In this document: in pieces, positions 24,368-26,882 of the stretch
Layout: every line of letters begins with the position of its first letter
Position numbering within the stretch: position 1 is the first letter of the stretch
IMG/VR virus record: IMGVR_UViG_3300043172_000315
Coordinates: 1-26,882 of that record
Direction: 5' to 3' (one strand)
DNA from: a virus
DNA: 26,882 bases
Made by a program: the position numbers and the translations under genes
Notes under the pieces: model-generated
The model's database searches: none
Told to the model about the DNA's origin: nothing
What the model saw: only the letters and a program-made list of their open reading frames with translations

Positions 24368-24783
24368 TTCCGGATGCGGTTATTGAAGGTAACGATGTGA
24401 TCGTACGCCTCATGCATGCTACCGAACACCTTGTGAGAATGATAGTGAACCCAGGGTGAGAGCTGCAACCCCAAGGGGTTCACAACGATCACACGCTTCT
24501 GCTTCTGCCACGCCAGGATGATCTCCATAGCTGTGCCAGTGCTGGGCTTGGTGTAGTTGACAAGCACCACGTCCGACATCTCTATGTCGATCTTGTCTTC
24601 TTCTACCAGCTGAGGCAGTACACTCACCGGGTCATCCCCGTAGGCTGTGTATCGGTAGTCACGATCCATTGGATCCAGGGTCGTGATACCGAAGCCGTTG
24701 AGGTGTAGCGTTGCCGCCTTCCTCCAGGCCCCTGCCTCTTCGTCAGAACACCCGGCCATCGGTCCGCATAGGTAGACTCTCAT
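24364..24783 (-). CDS. Nucleoside 2-deoxyribosyltransferase-like protein
   Basis: The 139-residue product starts MRVYLCGPM, the nucleotide/ribose-binding opening of the nucleoside 2-deoxyribosyltransferase fold (also DUF4406). LDPMDRDYRY and EEDKIDIEMSDVVLVNY follow, then STGTAMEIILAW with Glu87 at the place of the catalytic nucleophile, and KRVIVVN. Family members exchange or hydrolyse the base of deoxynucleosides or deoxynucleotides; in phages they may salvage bases or remove unwanted nucleotides. I start at 24783 because AGGAGG lies five bases before that ATG; an earlier start would overlap the exonuclease gene and add 21 unrelated residues. It sits 14 bases after the exonuclease gene. Confidence 0.78.
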   Translation of the reverse strand: MRVYLCGPMAGCSDEEAGAWRKAATLHLNGFGITTLDPMDRDYRYTAYGDDPVSVLPQLVEEDKIDIEMSDVVLVNYTKPSTGTAMEIILAWQKQKRVIVVNPLGLQLSPWVHYHSHKVFGSMHEAYDHIVTFNNRIRK

Positions 24784-24797
24784 AGATACCTCCTCTG

Positions 24798-25601
24798 TCA
24801 CTTGCTTGAACCTCGTCGCTTCTTGATTGGGGTGTCGTTGTACCATTTGCTGCTAGCTACTGTCGAGTACTTCCCGCAGATGCCCTTACCATTCTTCTTA
24901 GGAGTAAAGCACCGGAATTGTGTGTGCTGGCCACCCTTCTGGGTGGTCCGATCCTTCTCCCACTTGGTGTTGCTGCCGCCACAGTGAGGGCAGTCTGTCA
25001 TGCTGTTGCCCTTGTGTCCCACGGTGTTTACGTAGGGCAGGAAGGCTTCATAAACTTTCATGGTCTGATCTACGTCACGTTCGCAATATTCAATCATCTC
25101 AAGCATAGCAGGCTTGCTCTTGTCGAACACCACCTTCTGCCATAGCCCAGTGGGCGGCTCGATCTTACCTTCTAGTCCCAAGAACTTGGCGATGTACTTG
25201 AGGCCGTTACCCTGGAAGCGGAAGAAGCGCTTCGCCTGCTTCCATGTATCGATGGTGACGAAGTCAGGGGGACAGGGCAACCGATGGAAGAGGCAGCGTG
25301 TACGCAGCCACTTGATATCGAAGTTGTCTGAGTTGTGCCCGATGATCGTGCCAGCTGACTGCATAATCGGGATGAACTTCTTGAGCAACGCCTTGTCGTT
25401 CTGCTTGGCGTCCCACTTGATGGTGTGGATTTCCTTCTCGCCTTCCCATTGGTAACTGACACAGATCACAGCTGGCTCTTTGATCAGGTTGCCGGTGGGC
25501 ACGTTGATGCCGTAGCCTCCCTTCCACAGCCAGTAGATAGCCGGGGAGACCTCAATATCGAAGACTACTCTGTCACCTGTACGGTCTACTTGTTTACTCA
25601 T
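24798..25601 (-). CDS. DEDDy 3'-5' exonuclease with C-terminal zinc ribbon
   Basis: The 267-residue product has the three exonuclease motifs of the DnaQ/PolB proofreading fold: FDIEVSP (Asp15, Glu17), IGHNSDNFDIKWL (Asp95) and EYCERDVDQT (Tyr172, Asp176), thus DEDDy type. After residue 195 comes a zinc ribbon: C204-x2-C207 (DCPHCGGSN) and C231...C242, ending in a basic tail (KKRRGSSK). There is no polymerase domain. It may proofread for, or work next to, a separate polymerase, or process recombination ends together with the endonuclease VII gene just upstream. The ATG at 25601 has GAGGAG six bases before it; its start overlaps the upstream stop by eight bases (ATGAGTAA). Confidence 0.85.
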   Translation of the reverse strand: MSKQVDRTGDRVVFDIEVSPAIYWLWKGGYGINVPTGNLIKEPAVICVSYQWEGEKEIHTIKWDAKQNDKALLKKFIPIMQSAGTIIGHNSDNFDIKWLRTRCLFHRLPCPPDFVTIDTWKQAKRFFRFQGNGLKYIAKFLGLEGKIEPPTGLWQKVVFDKSKPAMLEMIEYCERDVDQTMKVYEAFLPYVNTVGHKGNSMTDCPHCGGSNTKWEKDRTTQKGGQHTQFRCFTPKKNGKGICGKYSTVASSKWYNDTPIKKRRGSSK

Positions 25602-25932
25602 CAATGTCTCCTCTTAGTATCTGCTGTGCCGGTAGCTCATCAAGATAAGCAGTGGCTGCTCTTAGCAGAGTAGTACTGTCTTTGAATTTGGCGATGGCTC
25701 CGTTGCATCCCCAACACAGTAGTCCCCGTACTCGTTTCCGTGTCTCTTCCGGAGGCTGCTTCTTGTCCCTCTTCACATGAAGGTGGTCAACATGAAGCCT
25801 CCGTTGACCGGGCTTGGGTACCTTCTCACATATGAAGCAGGCGCCCTGCTGCAACTCAAGTATCGCCTCGTACTCAGCCTCGGAGATTCCGTAGCGGCGT
25901 CGGAGGTATGAGTCTCTTGCTGTCCTAGCCAT
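25594..25932 (-). CDS. Endonuclease VII-like HNH nuclease (Holliday-junction resolvase type)
   Basis: The 112-residue product has the zinc and active-site pattern of phage recombination endonuclease VII: C32-x2-C35 (ACFICEK), HVDHLH (Asp49, His50, His52) and C73-x2-C76-N77 (LCWGCNGAI). T4 endonuclease VII has the same order (two CxxC pairs around DHxH, then Asn) in 157 residues; this one lacks the long C-terminal part. It also carries the RRRYGISEAEYEAIL lead-in common to this family. Role: cutting branched DNA before packaging or in recombination. It is joined to the upstream gene by TAATG and overlaps the exonuclease start. Confidence 0.87.
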   Translation of the reverse strand: MARTARDSYLRRRYGISEAEYEAILELQQGACFICEKVPKPGQRRLHVDHLHVKRDKKQPPEETRKRVRGLLCWGCNGAIAKFKDSTTLLRAATAYLDELPAQQILRGDIDE

Positions 25933-26219
25933 TACCGAGGTGTATCCTCTTTATAGCACACGTCTACTAGGTAGCGGATAGCCATTGCTGCTAGCTGTCG
26001 TGCCTCTGTCTCTTCTACTTCAGGCGTAGGATTGCCGTAGGTGTTCATCTGCTTGTGAGGCCAGAACGCAGCATCCTTGAACTCAAGGAACTCCTCCTCT
26101 ACTATCGCCACACCCTCATGGGCAGAGCGGATGTCAGGGAAGTTCTCGTAGGCAGCGATCAGCTCGGCCCTCACCTCATCCAGCGCGCAGTCGATTAGGC
26201 TCTCAGTCTCGGGTGTCAT
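25932..26219 (-). CDS. MazG-like nucleotide pyrophosphohydrolase candidate
   Basis: The 95-residue, fully helical product shows an acidic ExxE-type motif (VEEEFLEFKDA, Glu41-43 and Glu46) and a second acidic/Ala helix (EARQLAAMAIRYLVDV) as in small phage proteins of the all-alpha NTP pyrophosphohydrolase (MazG-like) group. Such enzymes remove pyrophosphate from non-standard or alarmone nucleotides. The metal-binding set is only partly recognisable, so a non-enzymatic relative remains possible. I start at 26219, seven bases after AGGAAG; an upstream TTG frame start has no ribosome site. The gene overlaps the end of its upstream neighbour by 17 bases. Confidence 0.6.
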   Translation of the reverse strand: MTPETESLIDCALDEVRAELIAAYENFPDIRSAHEGVAIVEEEFLEFKDAAFWPHKQMNTYGNPTPEVEETEARQLAAMAIRYLVDVCYKEDTPR

Positions 26220-26466
26220 TGAGTAGCTTCCTATACTGTTTAAGGTTGAGTCCAATTACCTGCACACAGGCGATGTACTCAGGGTGGCGGGCAGCCCAGT
26301 AGCACACTACCCCCGTGTCCTTGTCGTATCTCCGCTCCAACACCACCGGACGCTCAAGCGCCTCGTCCAGGGTGGTTGTCTCCTTGGCGTTGACTGCATC
26401 AACAAACAGTATCGCCGTCACAAGGATTCCAATCGCAAAAAGCACTGCTAGAAATATTGATCTCAT
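26203..26466 (-). CDS. Small exported or membrane-anchored protein
   Basis: The 87-residue product starts MRSIFLAVLFAIGILVTAI, a signal sequence or N-terminal anchor, followed by a polar domain with two cysteines (TGVVCYWAARHPEYIACVQV) that may form a disulphide in the periplasm. GGGAG lies five bases before the ATG at 26466, which decides it over an ATG four codons earlier. It begins three bases after the stop of the ClpP-like gene. No named family is recognised; small proteins with this plan are common in phage early and middle regions and have no proven role. Confidence 0.65.
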   Translation of the reverse strand: MRSIFLAVLFAIGILVTAILFVDAVNAKETTTLDEALERPVVLERRYDKDTGVVCYWAARHPEYIACVQVIGLNLKQYRKLLNDTRD

Positions 26467-26468
26467 GT

Positions 26469-26882
26469 TTACTCCCATATCCCATCAATGATACCATAGG
26501 TATCCAGTACCATCTTCTCCGGAGGTAGCCACAACTCATCAATCTTAGAGGGCAACTCCTTCTTCCAATAGTTCTCCGTCTTGTTGGTGTGCTCAGCCAT
26601 ACACCTAGCCCAACGATCCCAACACACCCTGACCGCAGCGAGCTGGCGCTCGGCTGTGCCAAGCTGCTCGTCTGTACCGTATCCCCCGCTCACCTGATGC
26701 GCCATGAACAGACAGTTCTTAGAGGCGAGGCGCCTATCCCCTGCTACCAACAGCAAGCCAGCAGCTGAGCACACCTCACCTATCCCGATGGTGACGATAT
26801 GCTGATGGCAGGCACGCATCGCATCGTAGATGGCGAACATATCTGACACCGACCCACCCAAGCTGTTGATCATGATGGTGAT
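26469..26882 (-). CDS. ClpP-like serine protease, 5' end outside window
   Basis: The visible part (138 codons including four upstream of the first internal ATG) runs off the right edge without a start. It shows the ClpP fold: INSLGGSVSDMFAIYDAM, then the catalytic Ser region GEVCSAAGLLL, the catalytic His in FMAHQVSGG, and a C-terminal LPPEKMVLDTYGIIDGIW that matches the usual MSAEEALEYGLID ending. The Asp of the triad is probably in SKIDELW. Some phages use such a protease for head maturation, but here it lies on the opposite strand among nucleotide and DNA genes, so a regulatory or host-directed proteolysis role is as likely. Family call is firm, function open. Confidence 0.85.
   Translation of the reverse strand: MTIMINSLGGSVSDMFAIYDAMRACHQHIVTIGIGEVCSAAGLLLVAGDRRLASKNCLFMAHQVSGGYGTDEQLGTAERQLAAVRVCWDRWARCMAEHTNKTENYWKKELPSKIDELWLPPEKMVLDTYGIIDGIWE

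Noticed and set aside
1-26882. CRISPR arrays, insertion sequences, attachment sites, tRNA genes
   Set aside because: No regularly spaced repeats, transposase-like proteins, integrase or cloverleaf were seen; a covariance-model and repeat search would be needed for certainty.

Overview
The window is part of a tailed-phage genome (Caudoviricetes). The tail looks short (podovirus type). A head-to-tail adaptor, a nozzle-like tail protein, fibronectin-type tail proteins and large ejection-type internal virion proteins follow one another, and no tape-measure, sheath or baseplate gene is seen in about 16 kb of structural genes. The host cannot be named. Ribosome binding sites are mostly AGGAG/GGAGG-like, and base composition looks balanced by eye. 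No RNA polymerase, terminase, capsid, portal or lysis gene lies in the window, so the exact phage group stays open.

Plus strand, 1-16845 (late structural operon). A partial virion-neighbourhood gene (1-549) is followed by the adaptor (574-1266), the nozzle-like protein (1266-3800), three tandem proteins with the same layout of basic/helical N-terminus, fibronectin III domain and beta-rich C-terminus (3800-8231), a 74-base gap with a perfect inverted repeat and a promoter-like sequence, two paralogous internal virion proteins of which only the first ends in an S74 self-cleaving chaperone domain (8306-10866), a 540-residue and a 1211-residue internal virion protein (10866-16133), and two small exported proteins with matching four-cysteine spacing (16133-16845). 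Most genes are joined by TAATG or TGATG stop/start overlaps.

Minus strand, 16842-26882 (transcribed leftward and converging on the structural operon). The two strands meet at a single CTAG that supplies both stop codons. Reading in the direction of transcription from the right edge: a ClpP-like protease (partial), a small signal-anchored protein, a MazG-like protein, an endonuclease VII-like HNH nuclease, a DEDDy exonuclease with a zinc ribbon, a nucleoside 2-deoxyribosyltransferase-like protein, a zinc-finger protein, then a sigma70-type promoter, a DUF3310/zinc-ribbon protein, a dCMP deaminase, a 1045-residue three-domain glycosyltransferase, a 53-residue TTG-start gene, a GT2 glycosyltransferase, a CgeB-like GT-B glycosyltransferase, two small Cys-rich proteins with a duplicated junction, a second small GT-A enzyme and a zinc-ribbon protein.

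The most unusual part is the glycosyltransferase block (about 17.0-23.1 kb): four proteins carrying six catalytic-type glycosyltransferase domains, placed in one overlapping operon beside nucleotide-metabolism genes and next to the tail genes. It probably builds a short glycan on virion proteins, on DNA or on the host surface, but the acceptor cannot be read from sequence. No tRNA, CRISPR array, insertion sequence or convincing intrinsic terminator was seen.
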